Shown in pieces: positions 44,694 to 53,638 of a DNA stretch of 64,000 nucleotides. The first letter of the stretch is position 1; each line of letters opens with the position of its first letter. The notes beneath the pieces were generated by a model that was not told where the DNA came from, made no database searches, and worked only from the letters and a program-made list of their open reading frames with translations. The stretch comes from Betaproteobacteria bacterium (lineage in GTDB: Bacteria; Pseudomonadota; Gammaproteobacteria; Burkholderiales; Rhodocyclaceae): the NCBI GenBank assembly GCA_016720065.1, contig JADJXY010000001.1, positions 186,001 through 250,000 of the forward strand. Direction: 5' to 3'. Made by a program: the position numbers and the translations under genes.

Positions 44694-45992
44694 ATGAAGA
44701 AGCCTGCCACTCTAACCAAGTCCCCGGCAAAACTCCATGTAGGCGTCCTGGCCCTGCTCGGGCTAGCGGGTTGCGCCAGCCTGGGCTCGATGCCCTGGAG
44801 CAGTCAGGCCGGGGGGGCGCCGACGGCCGAAGTCGCGCCCGCAACGCCTGCTCCTGCAGCCCCCCCCCAGACCTGCCCGGCTCCGGTCCCTTGCCCTGCC
44901 TGTCCCGTCTGCCCGGCGGCCGTCCCGAGCGCTCCGGCCAAACCCCTCCAGCCCGTCGCCTGGTCCGAGCTTCCCGGCTGGCGTGAAGACGACCTGCGGG
45001 CCGCCTGGCCGCCCTTCCTGCAATCCTGCCGTGGTCTCGCCAGCCGTCCCCAGGGCAGTGCCTGGAAGCGCGTCTGCGATCTGGCCCGGGAAGTGGATGG
45101 CAAGGACGCGGCCGCCGTAAGGCGCTTCTTCGAGGCTGAACTGCGCCCCCATGCCGTTTTCGGCGCGGACGGCAACGCCAGTGGCCTCATTACCGGCTAT
45201 TACGAACCCCTGCTGCGGGGGAGCCGTACGCCGGGGGGGCGTTATGTCCAGCCGGTGCACGGGGTGCCGGATGACCTGGTGACCGTGGACCTGGGCGAGC
45301 TCTACCCGGAATTGAAGCATTTGCGCCTGCGGGGCCGGCTCCAGGGCAACAAGCTGGTGCCCTATCACAGTCGCGGCGAAATTGCCGCCCAGGAAGGCCG
45401 CTTCCCCGCCCGCACCCTGTTGTGGGTCGATGATGCCGTCGAACTTTTCTTCCTCCACGTCCAGGGCTCCGGGCGCGTCAAATTGCCTGATGGCAGCCTG
45501 GTGCGCCTGGCCTACGGCGATCAGAACGGTCATCCCTACCAGTCCATCGGCCGGCTCCTGGTCGAGCGGGGCGAACTGCGTCTGGAAGAGGCCTCCATGC
45601 AGGGCATCCAGGCCTGGGGGCGGGCCAACCCGGCCAAACTGCCCGAACTGCTCAACGCCAATCCGAGTTACGTCTTTTTCCGCGAGGGCGGTAACGGCCA
45701 GGAAGGTCCGGCCGGATCCCTGGGGGTTCCCCTCACGGCCGAGCGCAGCCTGGCGGTAGATCCCAGGACGATTCCCCTGGGGGCGCCGGTCTTTATGGCC
45801 ACCACGCAGCCCAATTCGAGCCGCCTCCTCAATCGCCTGATGATGGCCCAGGATACCGGCGGTGCCATCAAGGGCGCCGTGCGGGCGGATTTTTTCTGGG
45901 GATTCGGGGCACAGGCCGGCGAGCAGGCCGGCCGCATGCGGCAGCCTGGCCGCCTGTGGGTGCTCCTGCCACCGGAAGCTGCGCCGCGGTAA
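44694..45992 (+). CDS. mltA: Membrane-bound lytic murein transglycosylase A
   Basis: An outer-membrane lipoprotein that cleaves glycan strands to 1,6-anhydromuropeptides. The 432-residue protein has the lipobox LAGC after a hydrophobic signal, a Pro/Ala/Cys-rich linker with several CP pairs (residues about 50-85), the MltA domain (ITGYYEPLLRGSR, PYHSRGEI, DAVELFFLHVQGSGRV) and a C-terminal 3D domain with the catalytic Asp (QDTGGAIKGAVRADFFWG). A TATACT hexamer at 44678-44683 lies only ten bases before ATG 44694. Confidence 0.95.
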   Translation: MKKPATLTKSPAKLHVGVLALLGLAGCASLGSMPWSSQAGGAPTAEVAPATPAPAAPPQTCPAPVPCPACPVCPAAVPSAPAKPLQPVAWSELPGWREDDLRAAWPPFLQSCRGLASRPQGSAWKRVCDLAREVDGKDAAAVRRFFEAELRPHAVFGADGNASGLITGYYEPLLRGSRTPGGRYVQPVHGVPDDLVTVDLGELYPELKHLRLRGRLQGNKLVPYHSRGEIAAQEGRFPARTLLWVDDAVELFFLHVQGSGRVKLPDGSLVRLAYGDQNGHPYQSIGRLLVERGELRLEEASMQGIQAWGRANPAKLPELLNANPSYVFFREGGNGQEGPAGSLGVPLTAERSLAVDPRTIPLGAPVFMATTQPNSSRLLNRLMMAQDTGGAIKGAVRADFFWGFGAQAGEQAGRMRQPGRLWVLLPPEAAPR

Positions 45993-45995
45993 ATT

Positions 45996-46110
45996 GCACC
46001 AGCAAATGGCGCACGAGCGCCGCATGCACTATATGAGTGCGCACCGGGCGCCCCGTTCTGTAGCAAGCCCTTGATTTTGGGTGGATAGATGCACTGGAAT
46101 GGTGCTTGCT
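45996..46110 (+). promoter_or_regulatory. Sigma54 promoter with NtrC-type enhancer sites before amtB
   Basis: TGGAATGGTGCTTGCT (46095-46110) has GG and GC separated by exactly 10 bp and matches the -24/-12 consensus TGGCACGN4TTGCW at all but two defined positions. Upstream, GCACT-ATATG-AGTGC (46026-46040) fits the NtrC palindrome GCACY-N5-RGTGC perfectly. A looser copy, GCACC-N7-GGCGC, lies at 45996-46012. The -24 region itself overlaps another perfect fit, GCACT-GGAAT-GGTGC (46091-46105). The expected transcript start is near 46121, before GGGAGG and ATG 46143. Confidence 0.75.
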
Positions 46111-46142
46111 TTCACTTTCCGGTTCTTTGATCGGGAGGTTTC

Positions 46143-47345
46143 ATGGAAGCATTTCAGTCTGGAGGCAACGTCCTCTTCATCCTGCTGGGCGCCATCATGG
46201 TGCTCGCCATGCACGCCGGCTTCGCCTTTCTCGAAGTCGGAACCGTGCGCAAAAAGAATCAGGTCAATGCCCTGGTCAAAATCCTGAGCGATTTTGCGGT
46301 TTCCACCCTGGCCTACTTCTTCATCGGCTATAGCGTGGCCTACGGCGTCAATTTCTTCTCCGGTGCCGAAGCCCTGCTGGACAAGAACGGCTTCGAACTG
46401 ACCAAGTTCTTCTTTCTGCTGACCTTTGCCGCGGCCATCCCCGCCATCATCTCCGGAGGCATCGCGGAGCGCGCGCGCTTCAATCCCCAACTGGCGGCCA
46501 CCTTCCTGCTGGTGGGCTTCGTTTACCCCTTTTTCGAAGGCATCGCCTGGAATCAGGGTTACGGCATCCAGGCCTGGCTGAAGGCTTCCTACGGGGCCGA
46601 ATTCCACGACTTCGCCGGTTCCGTGGTCGTCCATGCCATGGGCGGCTGGATCGCCCTGCCGGCCGTGCTGCTCCTGGGGGCCCGCCACGGGCGCTATTCC
46701 AAGACCGGCGCCATTTCCGCCCACCCGCCTTCATCCATTCCCTTCCTGGCCCTGGGGGCATGGATTCTCACCGTCGGCTGGTTCGGCTTCAACGTCATGA
46801 GTGCCCAGACTTTGGACAAGATTTCCGGCCTGGTGGCGCTCAATTCCCTCATGGCCATGGCGGGGGGTACCCTGGCGGCCCTGGTGTTGGGCAAGAACGA
46901 CCCGGGCTTCGTCCACAACGGCCCCCTGGCCGGCCTGGTCGCCGTGTGCGCCGGTTCCGACATCATGCATCCCATTGGCGCCCTGGCGGTGGGCGGCGTT
47001 GCCGGCGCCCTGTTCGTCGTCATGTTCACCCTGACCCAGAACCGCTGGAAGATCGACGATGTGCTCGGCGTATGGCCCCTGCACGGCCTTTGCGGCGCCT
47101 GGGGCGGCATCGCTGCCGGCATCTTCGGTGCCCAGGCCCTGGGCGGGACGGGCGGCGTGGCCTTCATGCCCCAACTGCTGATGACCCTGCTGGCCATCGC
47201 CATCGCCCTCATCGGCGGTGGTTTGGTGTACGGCGGTCTCAAGGCGGCCGTCGGCCTGCGCCTCGACAGGGAAGAGGAGTTCGAAGGCGCGGACCTGTCG
47301 ATCCACAAGATCACCGCCACGCCCGAGCGGGAAGCCAACTGGTAG
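46143..47345 (+). CDS. amtB: Ammonium transporter
   Basis: A 400-residue, 11-helix Amt/Mep/Rh channel for ammonium. It has the family motifs DFAGSVVVHAMGG (the Asp near the periplasmic recruitment site and the first pore His) and PLHGLCGAWGGIAAG (second pore His). The C-terminal tail (REEEFEGADLSIHK) is the part that contacts a PII protein. There is no cleavable signal peptide and no adjacent glnK, so the gene appears monocistronic. The upstream sequence is a classical nitrogen-limitation promoter. Confidence 0.95.
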   Translation: MEAFQSGGNVLFILLGAIMVLAMHAGFAFLEVGTVRKKNQVNALVKILSDFAVSTLAYFFIGYSVAYGVNFFSGAEALLDKNGFELTKFFFLLTFAAAIPAIISGGIAERARFNPQLAATFLLVGFVYPFFEGIAWNQGYGIQAWLKASYGAEFHDFAGSVVVHAMGGWIALPAVLLLGARHGRYSKTGAISAHPPSSIPFLALGAWILTVGWFGFNVMSAQTLDKISGLVALNSLMAMAGGTLAALVLGKNDPGFVHNGPLAGLVAVCAGSDIMHPIGALAVGGVAGALFVVMFTLTQNRWKIDDVLGVWPLHGLCGAWGGIAAGIFGAQALGGTGGVAFMPQLLMTLLAIAIALIGGGLVYGGLKAAVGLRLDREEEFEGADLSIHKITATPEREANW

Positions 47346-47436
47346 CGAGCACCCGAGCTCCGCGCCGACCAGGGTGGCCGGCGTGGAGTTTCAGCGAAGC
47401 CTGCTGCCTGCGCCTATCCTTCGTCGGCGTGCGCGC

Positions 47437-49038
47437 TCAGTCCGTCTGCGTCCTGAGACGCTTCTTGTCCAGCTTGCCGACGCTGGTGCGGGGCAGTTCG
47501 CTGACGAAATCGATGCGTTCGGGGACGGCGTAGCGCGAAATGCTGCCGTTTGCGGCGGCTTCGCGTACCAGGCGGCGTAAATCCTCGGGGTCTGCGTTGC
47601 CGCCCTGCCGCAGGACCACGAGCGCGTAGGGGCGTTCGCCCCAGCGGGGATCGGGGACGCCGATCACGGCCGCCTCGGCGACGGCGGGATGAGCGGAGAG
47701 GAGACTCTCCACTTCCAGGGAGGAAATCCATTCACCGCCGCTCTTGATGACGTCTTTCAGCCGGTCGGTGATGCGCAGGCAGCCGTCGGGGTCGAGGGTG
47801 CCGATGTCGCCGGTGTGGAGGTAGCCGCCGGCCCAGAGCTCCCGGGAGGCTTGCGCATTGTCGCGGTAGCTCGCGGTGAGCCAGGGGGCACGGGCGACGA
47901 TCTCGCCCGGGGTTTTGCCGTCCCGGGGGGTGTCGGCAAACTCTGCGTCTACGGTGCGCAGTTCCACCAGAGGGACGGGATAGCCCGTGCAACTGCGGGC
48001 GGCGAGCGTATCGCCGTCTCCATCGGGAACCCGTGCCAGGGTCAGCAGGGGGCCGGTTTCCGACATGCCGTAACCGGCGAAGACGTCGATGCCGCGGGCC
48101 AGAGCTGCGGCAGTCAGGCCGCCGGGCAGGGCGGAACCGCCAATGACGACTTTCCAGCGGGAGAGGTCGACGTGCTCGGACTCGGGGCTGGATAGAAGCA
48201 TCTGCAGCACCGTCGGGACACAGTGAGAGAAGGTCACCCCCTCGGCGGCGATCAGACGCAGCAGGTTTTCAGGCTGGTAGCGCCCGGGATAGATCTGCTT
48301 GAGCCCGAGAAGGGTGGCGATGTATGGCAACCCCCAGGCGTGGACGTGGAACATCGGCGTCAGGGGCAGGTATACGTCGCCCCGGTGCAGGCGGCCGGCG
48401 ACAGGGGCGGCTGTGTAGGCGAGCGCGGCGGCCAGAGTGTGGAGCACGATCTGGCGGTGGCTGAAATGCACGCCCTTGGGGAGCCCGGTGGTGCCCGTGG
48501 TGTAGAAGGTCGTCGCCCGGGTGTTTTCGTCGAAATCGGGAAACGGGTAGTCGGTCGGGGCAGCAGAGAGCAGTGCCTCGTATTCGCCGGCAAAGGGTAG
48601 GGCACCCGGGTCCGCGGGCGCGTCGTCTTCGATCAGGATGAAGGTCTTCACCCGGGGGAGGCGCTCCCGCAACCCCGCCACGAGGGGGACGAAATCGGCG
48701 TGGACCAGGATGACCTCGGCGCCCGCGTGGTCGAGGGTGTAGAGCACCTGGTCCGCCGGCAGGCGGACATTCACCGTTTGCAGGACGGCTCCCAGCATGG
48801 GAACGGCGAAAAAGGCTTCCTGATAGCGGTGGCTGTCCCAATCCAGGACGGCAACCGTCGTTCCGGCGCCGACGCCGCACCCGGCCAGGACATTGGCCAG
48901 ACGGCCCAGACGCTGCGCGAATTCCCGGTAGCTGTGGCGCCGCTCCCGGTAGACGATTTCCTGCTGCGGCGTGGTGGCCAACGGGGTGTGCAGGAGCTGA
49001 CGGATGAGAAGGGGATAGGGATAGGCGGTGTCGGACAT
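47437..49038 (-). CDS. Medium/long-chain fatty acyl-CoA ligase (AMP-binding)
   Basis: A 533-residue ANL-superfamily enzyme that activates a carboxylic acid through an acyl-adenylate. Motifs: TTGTTGLPKGV (P-loop), YGMSETGP, HTGDIGTLD, ITDRLKDVIKSGGEWIS and the catalytic Lys in TSVGKLDKKRL. The closest pattern is AlkK-like long-chain ligases. I use ATG 49038, six bases after GGAG; GTG 49041 is one codon upstream. It is divergent from the patatin gene. Confidence 0.92.
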   Translation of the reverse strand: MSDTAYPYPLLIRQLLHTPLATTPQQEIVYRERRHSYREFAQRLGRLANVLAGCGVGAGTTVAVLDWDSHRYQEAFFAVPMLGAVLQTVNVRLPADQVLYTLDHAGAEVILVHADFVPLVAGLRERLPRVKTFILIEDDAPADPGALPFAGEYEALLSAAPTDYPFPDFDENTRATTFYTTGTTGLPKGVHFSHRQIVLHTLAAALAYTAAPVAGRLHRGDVYLPLTPMFHVHAWGLPYIATLLGLKQIYPGRYQPENLLRLIAAEGVTFSHCVPTVLQMLLSSPESEHVDLSRWKVVIGGSALPGGLTAAALARGIDVFAGYGMSETGPLLTLARVPDGDGDTLAARSCTGYPVPLVELRTVDAEFADTPRDGKTPGEIVARAPWLTASYRDNAQASRELWAGGYLHTGDIGTLDPDGCLRITDRLKDVIKSGGEWISSLEVESLLSAHPAVAEAAVIGVPDPRWGERPYALVVLRQGGNADPEDLRRLVREAAANGSISRYAVPERIDFVSELPRTSVGKLDKKRLRTQTD

Positions 49039-49249
49039 CACGCTCTCCTGGGGTTCGCCGATGCATGCCGATAATGCGCAAGCTTGGAGCGATGGAGGGG
49101 GTTCGGGGCGTCCGGGAACTGCCCCGGTCGTCTGTGGATATTACGCGGCCGCGCAGGGTGTGGATGCATCCGTACGGTCATCTATCCAGGGTGAGGTCGC
49201 GCAAACTTTGTGGCAGACTGATGGGTTTACAACGTCATTTGAAATTGTC

Positions 49250-50230
49250 ATGCCATCTGCTCAAGCCCAACCCCTATCCGTCGCCATCGCCTGCCAGGGC
49301 GGCGGCAGTCATACCGCCTTCACCGCCGGAGTCCTTCAGGCACTGCTGACCGGGGTGGATCCCGCGCGGCACCGCATTACCGGCCTGTCAGGAACTTCCG
49401 GGGGTGCCCTTTGCGCGGCCCTCGCCTGGGCCGGGCTGGTGCGGGGCGATGCGGCCGATGGCGCGCGCCGCCTGGAATCCTTCTGGAACGACATGGTCGC
49501 CCGGGCGCCGGTGGATCTCCTGACCAACCTGGGACTGGTCTGGCTGCAACGCTCCCGGGACTGGCTTGCCCTGCCCGAGGTCAGCCCCTACAGCCTGCCC
49601 GAATTCGGTAGGGCCGTCCTGGCCGATCTCATCGACGCGCACATTCCCTTTGCCAGCCTGGATGGCCTTGCCGGTCCAGCGCTCCTGGTGGGGGCGGTGG
49701 AGGTTCTGAGCGGGGCCTTCACGGTGTTCAGCTCCCGCGCGCCGGAACCCGCGCTGCGGGTGGGGCGGGATGCCCTCCTGGCTTCGGCGGCGATCCCCGA
49801 GCTCTTCCGCGCCAAGCGCATGGGGGAGGCCATTTACTGGGATGGTCTCTTTTCCCAGAATCCCCCGGTGCGGGGCTTCATTTCCGGATGCGCTTCGGTA
49901 GAGGAAAAGCCGGACGAAATCTGGCTCGTTCAGATCAATCCCGAGAGGCGCGAGGCAGAGCCGCGTACCGTGGCGGACATCGCGGACCGGCGCAACGAAC
50001 TGGCCGGAAATCTATCCCTGGCGCAGGAGTTGTTTTTCGTTGCCCAGGTCAATGCCTGGATCGACGCAGGCTGGCTTCCGCCGGACCGCTTCAAGCCCAT
50101 CACCGTGCGCCCGATCACGCTCGCAATGGAGCTCGACTACCCTTCCAAACTCGACCGCAGCTCGGCCTTCATCGCCCGGTTGATGGACGAAGGGCGCCGG
50201 AGCGGGGCGGAGTTTCTGGCCCGGCGCTGA
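49250..50230 (+). CDS. Patatin-like phospholipase
   Basis: A 326-residue lipid acyl hydrolase. The oxyanion loop is GGGSHTAFTAGVLQ, the nucleophile elbow is GLSGTSGGAL (GxSxG), and the catalytic Asp is in YWDGLFSQNPPVRG. There is no signal peptide at this start. ATG 49250 lacks a strong ribosome-binding site, and the frame is open back to 49028, so the start is uncertain. Its stop lies inside a repeat unit shared with 58681-58810. Confidence 0.88.
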   Translation: MPSAQAQPLSVAIACQGGGSHTAFTAGVLQALLTGVDPARHRITGLSGTSGGALCAALAWAGLVRGDAADGARRLESFWNDMVARAPVDLLTNLGLVWLQRSRDWLALPEVSPYSLPEFGRAVLADLIDAHIPFASLDGLAGPALLVGAVEVLSGAFTVFSSRAPEPALRVGRDALLASAAIPELFRAKRMGEAIYWDGLFSQNPPVRGFISGCASVEEKPDEIWLVQINPERREAEPRTVADIADRRNELAGNLSLAQELFFVAQVNAWIDAGWLPPDRFKPITVRPITLAMELDYPSKLDRSSAFIARLMDEGRRSGAEFLARR

Positions 50231-50350
50231 GCACCCGAATATTCCGTTCGCCCCGTAGTTGCCCCCGCGGAGCCTATGGATTATTCGGGCGCGCCCGCGC
50301 GGGCGCCGATGGGCGTGAAAAGGGGGCGCCCGGAATATTCACGGACGCTC
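50229..50350. repeat. Intergenic inverted repeat, family copy A
   Basis: The arms GAGCACCCGAATATTCC (50229-50245) and, reversed, GAGCGTCCGTGAATATTCC (50350-50332) are near-complementary and enclose a GC-rich core with further palindromes. The unit fills the gap between convergent patatin and dsbC, and its arms overlap both stop codons. A second copy with related arms lies at 58681-58810. A bidirectional terminator or REP-like element is likely. Confidence 0.75.
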
Positions 50351-51056
50351 AGCGCGGCAGCGACGAAAGCTTCTGTTCGATGCGCGCCAGAGGCACCGCG
50401 CCGGGGACACGTTCGCCGTCACCAAAGAACAGTGTCGGGGTGCCGGAAATATTGAGTTTCTTGCCGAATTCCTGATTGCGGGTTATCGCGGTGGCATCGC
50501 AATCATCCTTGCCGGGAGGGGTCTTGCTCTCGACCATCCAGTCGTTCCACGCCTTGGCGCGGTCAGGCGAGCACCAGATCTGGCGGGATTTCTTGACCGA
50601 ATCCTCGGAGAGGATGGGGTAAAGGAAGGTATAGATGGTCACGTTGTCCAGCTTCTGAAGATCCTTCGCCAAACGCTTGCAGTAACCGCAGTTCGGGTCC
50701 TCGAAGGTCGCCAGAACCCGCTTGCCGTCCCCCTTCACCTGCTTGATCGCTCGTTCCAGGGGCAGATCGGAGAATTTGATTGCCGTGAGTTTGCGGATGC
50801 GTTCCTCGGTGATGTTCTGGCCGGTCTTGGCATCCAGCAGGACGCCGTCGATGAGGGTGGTGACTTTGTCGTCCGTATAGATGATGTGACCATCCACATA
50901 GACTTCGTACAAACCCAGATAACTGGTCTTGGTCACGCTCTCAACCTTGGACTTGAGTCGCGCTTCAATGGCCTTGCGCACCTCGCCCTCGTCGGCTCCT
51001 GCGGCGGTGGCCAATATCAGGCCCGCCACAGCGGGAATCAGCGTCTTCGCGAACAT
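50349..51056 (-). CDS. dsbC: Periplasmic disulfide isomerase DsbC
   Basis: Corrects wrong disulfides in the periplasm. The 235-residue protein has a signal peptide (MFAKTLIPAVAGLILATAAGA), a dimerisation domain (about residues 22-80), and a thioredoxin fold with active site CGYC in FEDPNCGYCKRLAKDL and the cis-Pro loop ISGTPTLFFGDG. A second cysteine pair (IWCSPD ... DDCDAT) is also present, as in E. coli DsbC. It follows the ubiH-like gene by nine bases. Confidence 0.95.
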   Translation of the reverse strand: MFAKTLIPAVAGLILATAAGADEGEVRKAIEARLKSKVESVTKTSYLGLYEVYVDGHIIYTDDKVTTLIDGVLLDAKTGQNITEERIRKLTAIKFSDLPLERAIKQVKGDGKRVLATFEDPNCGYCKRLAKDLQKLDNVTIYTFLYPILSEDSVKKSRQIWCSPDRAKAWNDWMVESKTPPGKDDCDATAITRNQEFGKKLNISGTPTLFFGDGERVPGAVPLARIEQKLSSLPR

Positions 51057-51065
51057 CGGGTTCTC

Positions 51066-52229
51066 CTAGTAGGCGCCCAGGGCGTAGCGCGCCAGGGCAT
51101 TCTTGATGAAGGGCAGGGAATCGGTGAGGCCCAGGCCGAAGTTGCGCAAGGGTCTGAGGCCGGGGGCCGGGTGACGGAAGAGGCGGCGCAGGCCGTCGGT
51201 GGCTGTTTGCAGGAGCAGGGTTTCTTCCTTGCGCGCCCGTTGGTAGCCCGACAGGAAACGCAGGTCGCCGATATCGTGCCAGGGTTGCGCAGATCCGAGA
51301 CGAAGTGCGAGCTCGGCGGCATCCTGAAAACCGAGATTGATGCCGTGGCCGGAGAGGGGGTGGATGCCGTGGGCTGCGTCCCCGACCAGGGCGAGGCGTG
51401 GGGCCACCGTCTGGGGAACCCGCATGAGCCGCAACGGGAAGGCCGCGGCAGTCGTGAGGAGTTCCAACTCACCCAGGGTGTGGCCGCCGGCCTCGGCCAC
51501 ACGACTGCACAGTTCTGCGGGAGGGAGGGCGCACAGCGCGTCTGCGTGGTCATCCGGGGTGGACCAGACGATGGAAATGCGGTTCCCGGGCAGGGGAAGC
51601 CAGGCAAGGACGCCGTCGTCACGGAACCACTGGCGGGCGATGCCACGGTGAGCGCGGGTGGTGGCGAAATTGGCTACCAGGCCTTTTTCGCCATAGGGCG
51701 TATTGTGGGCCTCAAGGCCGGCACAGCCCCGCACCCAGGAATCGCGGCCGTCGGCGCCGACCACCAGGCGGGAGCTCAGCGAACTGCCATCCCCAAAGCC
51801 CAGACAGGCCGCGTCGTGGCGGATTTCCAGAGAGCATGGACGGGCCGGTGAGATCAGGGTGAGGTTGCTCTGGCGCTTGGCGCTTTCCCAGAGCTCGCAG
51901 GCCATGAGAGAGGATTCCACGATCCAGGCCAGTTCGGTCACGCCGGTGTCGTAGGCGCTGAAGCCTATCCGGCCGCCGGCGTCACCATGGACATCCATGG
52001 CGGTCACCGGCGCCAGGCGGTCCCGGTCGAGATGCCGCCAGACGCCGATACGCTCAAGAAACGCCGCGTTAGCAGGGCTGATGGCGTAAATGCGCGCATC
52101 CCAGCCGGCCGGGCGGACCGGCGGATTCGGTTCGATCAGGGCGATTTTGAGGCGGGAATCCCGGAGGGCGACCGCCAGACTGGTGCCGGCGAGTCCTCCT
52201 CCGACGATGGCGAGGTCGAAATGCTGCAT
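51066..52229 (-). CDS. UbiH/UbiF-family FAD-dependent ubiquinone hydroxylase
   Basis: A 387-residue flavin monooxygenase of ubiquinone synthesis. The FAD motif is FDLAIVGGGLAGTSLAVAL; the DG motif is VVGADGRDSWVR; and the GD motif is LVGDAAHGIHPLSGHGINLG. Betaproteobacterial homologues (UbiH, UbiF, UbiM) differ in which ring carbon they hydroxylate, and sequence alone does not settle that here. I use ATG 52229; the frame is open further upstream through the Gly-rich gene region. Confidence 0.92.
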   Translation of the reverse strand: MQHFDLAIVGGGLAGTSLAVALRDSRLKIALIEPNPPVRPAGWDARIYAISPANAAFLERIGVWRHLDRDRLAPVTAMDVHGDAGGRIGFSAYDTGVTELAWIVESSLMACELWESAKRQSNLTLISPARPCSLEIRHDAACLGFGDGSSLSSRLVVGADGRDSWVRGCAGLEAHNTPYGEKGLVANFATTRAHRGIARQWFRDDGVLAWLPLPGNRISIVWSTPDDHADALCALPPAELCSRVAEAGGHTLGELELLTTAAAFPLRLMRVPQTVAPRLALVGDAAHGIHPLSGHGINLGFQDAAELALRLGSAQPWHDIGDLRFLSGYQRARKEETLLLQTATDGLRRLFRHPAPGLRPLRNFGLGLTDSLPFIKNALARYALGAY

Positions 52230-52273
52230 CGGCCGCATTGTGCCGAGGGGCCAGACAAACGGCAAGGGCCGGA

Positions 52274-52612
52274 TCAGACCGGTTGTTTGGGAGGCTTGGG
52301 GCGTCGGTTGTTGCTGCGCGGACGGTGCTTGCGGTTGCCACCCGGGTTCTGACCCTGGCCGGCATTGCCCCCGGGACCGGCAGCCTGACCGCCACTTCCA
52401 CCGCCTCCACCGCCACCACCGCCACCACCGCCACCACCGCCACCACCGCCACCACCGGGCGCGGGGCCGATGCGGTTGCCCGGAGCGAGCTGGATTTCCA
52501 GTTCGACGATCTCGTCCCATTGCTCGTCGCTACGGTCGCGCTCGGGTACCGAGAGCAGTTCCCGCAGCCGGCGGCGCAGGTCATTGGGGGGAGGATTGGC
52601 AGATGAATTCAT
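52274..52612 (-). CDS. Small protein with long polyglycine tract
   Basis: A 112-residue protein. The N-terminal 45 residues look folded and acidic (NDLRRRLRELLSVPERDRSDEQWDEIVELE). A run of about 20 glycines follows, encoded by a 9-bp tandem repeat, and then a basic Gln/Asn/Arg/Pro tail (RKHRPRSNNRRPKPPKQ). I do not recognise a named family; the basic tail suggests nucleic acid binding. It lies between ubiH-like and hupB on the same strand. Confidence 0.75.
   Translation of the reverse strand: MNSSANPPPNDLRRRLRELLSVPERDRSDEQWDEIVELEIQLAPGNRIGPAPGGGGGGGGGGGGGGGGGGGGSGGQAAGPGGNAGQGQNPGGNRKHRPRSNNRRPKPPKQPV
52413..52457 (+). repeat. Tandem 9-bp repeat (CCACCACCG)5
   Basis: Five perfect copies of CCACCACCG, with degenerate units continuing back to about 52392. 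On the minus strand each unit encodes three glycines of the small protein at 52274-52612. Units are a multiple of three, so slippage changes tract length without a frameshift. Confidence 0.92.
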
Positions 52613-52668
52613 GGAGTAGAAACTAAAACGAGGTCCGCAGAGGCGGACCTCGCAGGGTAAAACACGGC

Positions 52669-52968
52669 TTACTTCTTCTTGCTGGCGCTCTTCTTGGCGG
52701 CCACAGCAGCCTTGAAGGCGGTGCCGGCGGAGAACTTCGGCACGGTGGTGGCCGGAATCTTCAGCGTCGCGCCGGTCTTGGGGTTCTTGCCGGTGCGGGC
52801 AGCGCGCTTGGCCGACTTGAAGGTGCCGAATCCGACCAGCGTCACGGATTCTCCCTTGGAGACGGTCTTCACTACAGCGCCGATGATGGCGGACAGAGCC
52901 TTGTCGGCGGCGGCCTTGGTAATGCCGGCTTCTTTGGCGGCAACTTCGACCAATTCGGATTTGTTCAT
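52669..52968 (-). CDS. hupB: DNA-binding protein HU
   Basis: A 99-residue nucleoid protein. It has the N-terminal MNKSELVEVAAKEAGITKA, the central VTLVGFGTFKSAKRAARTGKNP with the Arg-rich beta arm, and an extended Lys/Ala tail (AKKSASKKK). A strong AGGAGG lies nine bases before ATG 52968. HU bends DNA and constrains supercoils. It is a single-gene unit or the first gene of a transcript with the Gly-rich protein. Confidence 0.95.
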   Translation of the reverse strand: MNKSELVEVAAKEAGITKAAADKALSAIIGAVVKTVSKGESVTLVGFGTFKSAKRAARTGKNPKTGATLKIPATTVPKFSAGTAFKAAVAAKKSASKKK

Positions 52969-53638
52969 CTACGTGCCTCCTCATAGTGATTGAAATGACT
53001 GGCCGCTTTCACGGCAGCGCAACTAAGTTAGCACATTTTTTTTGGAATTGTTGGCAGTGGCATAGCTTTGTTGCGCCTTTTTTCGGGCAATGTGTGGTAA
53101 TCCGGACTAAAAAGGCCCTTTCGGCGGGGGTGTCCGGCGGTTGGAGTACGTCCCGGCAGTCCGGGAGCGGATGGGCGGAGATGGGATTTTGCGCGCCTGC
53201 ATCCGGATCGTTGTCGTTTGCGTACTCGTTTTCAAGACGCCCAGGAGGTGCTGCACGCTCCGCCGCTCCCCGTGGAATGCCCCTGATCGACCTCGAAAGG
53301 ACTTGCCTTGACACCCTGTTGCCTTCCCTTCCCGGATCTCTGCCGAATCTTCACCACCCAGGCCGGGAAGCGCTTACGGCTTGCGCGGTCCTCGCGGCGA
53401 TCCCATGGGCAGGCGACGCTTCCAGGAGGGCTCTGCGGCAGCGACTGTCGCGTCGGCGTCAGGCGTGCAAGAATGGTCAAGGGGGCGTGCGCCCACGCGG
53501 CGAGGCAGGCCAAAGTGGAGGGGCTTTTTGCCGTTCCGCATCTGGAATATGGCGGGGCCGACGCGGCGGAGCAAGGGCTTGCGACGGCCCCCCTGCGTGC
53601 TGACTTCCCGCACTGAGGCATGGGAGATGGGGGTTTTC
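52969..53638. other. Intergenic region between hupB and the ECF sigma gene
   Basis: These 670 bases contain no gene I can support. The left end holds the hupB leader (AGGAGG near 52978) and a run of T residues around 53036-53043. Open frames on both strands here have poor composition, lack ribosome-binding sites and do not resemble known proteins. The right part must contain the sigma-gene promoter, which I could not locate. Confidence 0.6.

Noticed and set aside
47358..47388. Inverted repeat CTCCGCGCCG / CGGCGTGGAG after amtB as a terminator
   Set aside because: The arms have one mismatch and no T-run follows on either strand; such GC-rich pairs are frequent by chance here.
52986..53621. 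Open frames on both strands between hupB and the sigma gene
   Set aside because: They overlap each other, show Arg/Gly/Ser-rich shadow-like composition, lack ribosome-binding sites and match no known fold.
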